Below, piece by piece: positions 63,890 through 64,000 of a stretch of 64,000 nt of DNA. The stretch comes from Porphyrobacter sp. AAP60. Its GTDB lineage: Bacteria; Pseudomonadota; Alphaproteobacteria; Sphingomonadales; Sphingomonadaceae. The position numbers were made by a program, and so were the translations under genes. The stretch spans positions 663,935 through 727,934 of the forward strand of contig NZ_LJHV01000008.1 in NCBI RefSeq assembly GCF_001296025.1. Reading direction: 5' to 3'. The notes under the pieces were generated by a model. The model did not search any database and had not been told where the DNA came from. It was given only the letters and a program-made list of their open reading frames with translations. Every line of letters starts with the position of its first letter. Positions within the stretch are counted from its first letter, which is position 1.

Positions 63890-64000
63890 CGGCGGACTAG
63901 GGCCGTTTTTCGCCAAAAGCTGCCATTCAGCAAGCGACCCCTTAACGGTCATTCACGCTTCGCCTATTCTACGAGTGAGCAGGCAGTTGGGGGATCTATG
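63890..64000 (+). other. Tail region: weak terminator and possible start of the next gene
   Basis: Just after mtnP, a short CGGC/GCCG hairpin is followed by TTTTT (63905-63909). The window ends with ATG at 63998-64000 behind a GGGGGA site (spacing about 5), so a new plus-strand gene may begin exactly at the edge. Confidence 0.35.

Overview
The window looks like the chromosome of an alphaproteobacterium of the Sphingomonadales, most likely Erythrobacteraceae (Erythrobacter/Porphyrobacter-like). Grounds: high GC, an UrcA-family protein, class I ribonucleotide reductase genes downstream of a cluster of GANTC (CcrM-type) sites, small proteins of a kind I associate with sphingomonads, and a flagellar locus with sigma-54 type promoters. 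No rRNA, tRNA, CRISPR array, prophage or complete insertion sequence was seen. The taxonomic call is inference.

Layout. 1-11.3 kb: the 3' end of a methylcrotonyl-CoA carboxylase beta gene, lipid-related enzymes, a TetR regulator, then a minus-strand block (SnoaL-like, M50 peptidase, AI-2E-type permease, gyrB, PIG-L deacetylase) and an AMP-dependent ligase. 11.3-12.6 kb: a 27-residue membrane peptide, a strongly structured region that reads as a candidate small RNA with CU-rich hairpin loops, and urcA. 12.6-24.7 kb: guaA, a YceI lipoprotein, a nitronate monooxygenase, two small zinc proteins, an orphan ABC ATPase, nadB, a low-GC two-gene membrane module, a TraB/GumN-like protein, a hydrolase and an HWE-type histidine kinase with its receiver partner. 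24.7-28.8 kb: nrdA - small membrane protein - nrdB.

28.8-32.2 kb is the accessory part: a low-GC orphan DGQHR-domain gene (DndB-like), a thermonuclease-like remnant ending at a palindromic element, a DUF559 nuclease gene bracketed by related GC-rich palindromes, a lipoprotein, helically phased direct repeats and a 54-residue charged protein. 32.3-36 kb: argB, then the coupled series yggT-folD-lipoprotein, and marC.

36-53.8 kb is a flagellar region: motAB and flgBCDEFGHIJKL on the minus strand; a second stator-like pair, then flgA, flgM, flgN, a lytic transglycosylase, flhA and fliA on the plus strand, with a diguanylate cyclase between. Three sequences with GG-N10-GC spacing fit sigma-54 promoters upstream of flgB, flgA and the transglycosylase-flhA-fliA operon, suggesting one RpoN-driven programme, with FlgM/FliA as the later checkpoint. 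The switch, export and filament genes not seen here must lie elsewhere.

53.8-64 kb: a 1112-residue beta-propeller/amidohydrolase, a coupled trio (M48 protease, kinase-DUF6285 fusion, acyl-CoA dehydrogenase), an aldehyde dehydrogenase, a glutathione S-transferase and methylthioadenosine phosphorylase. The last three bases may be the start codon of the next gene.
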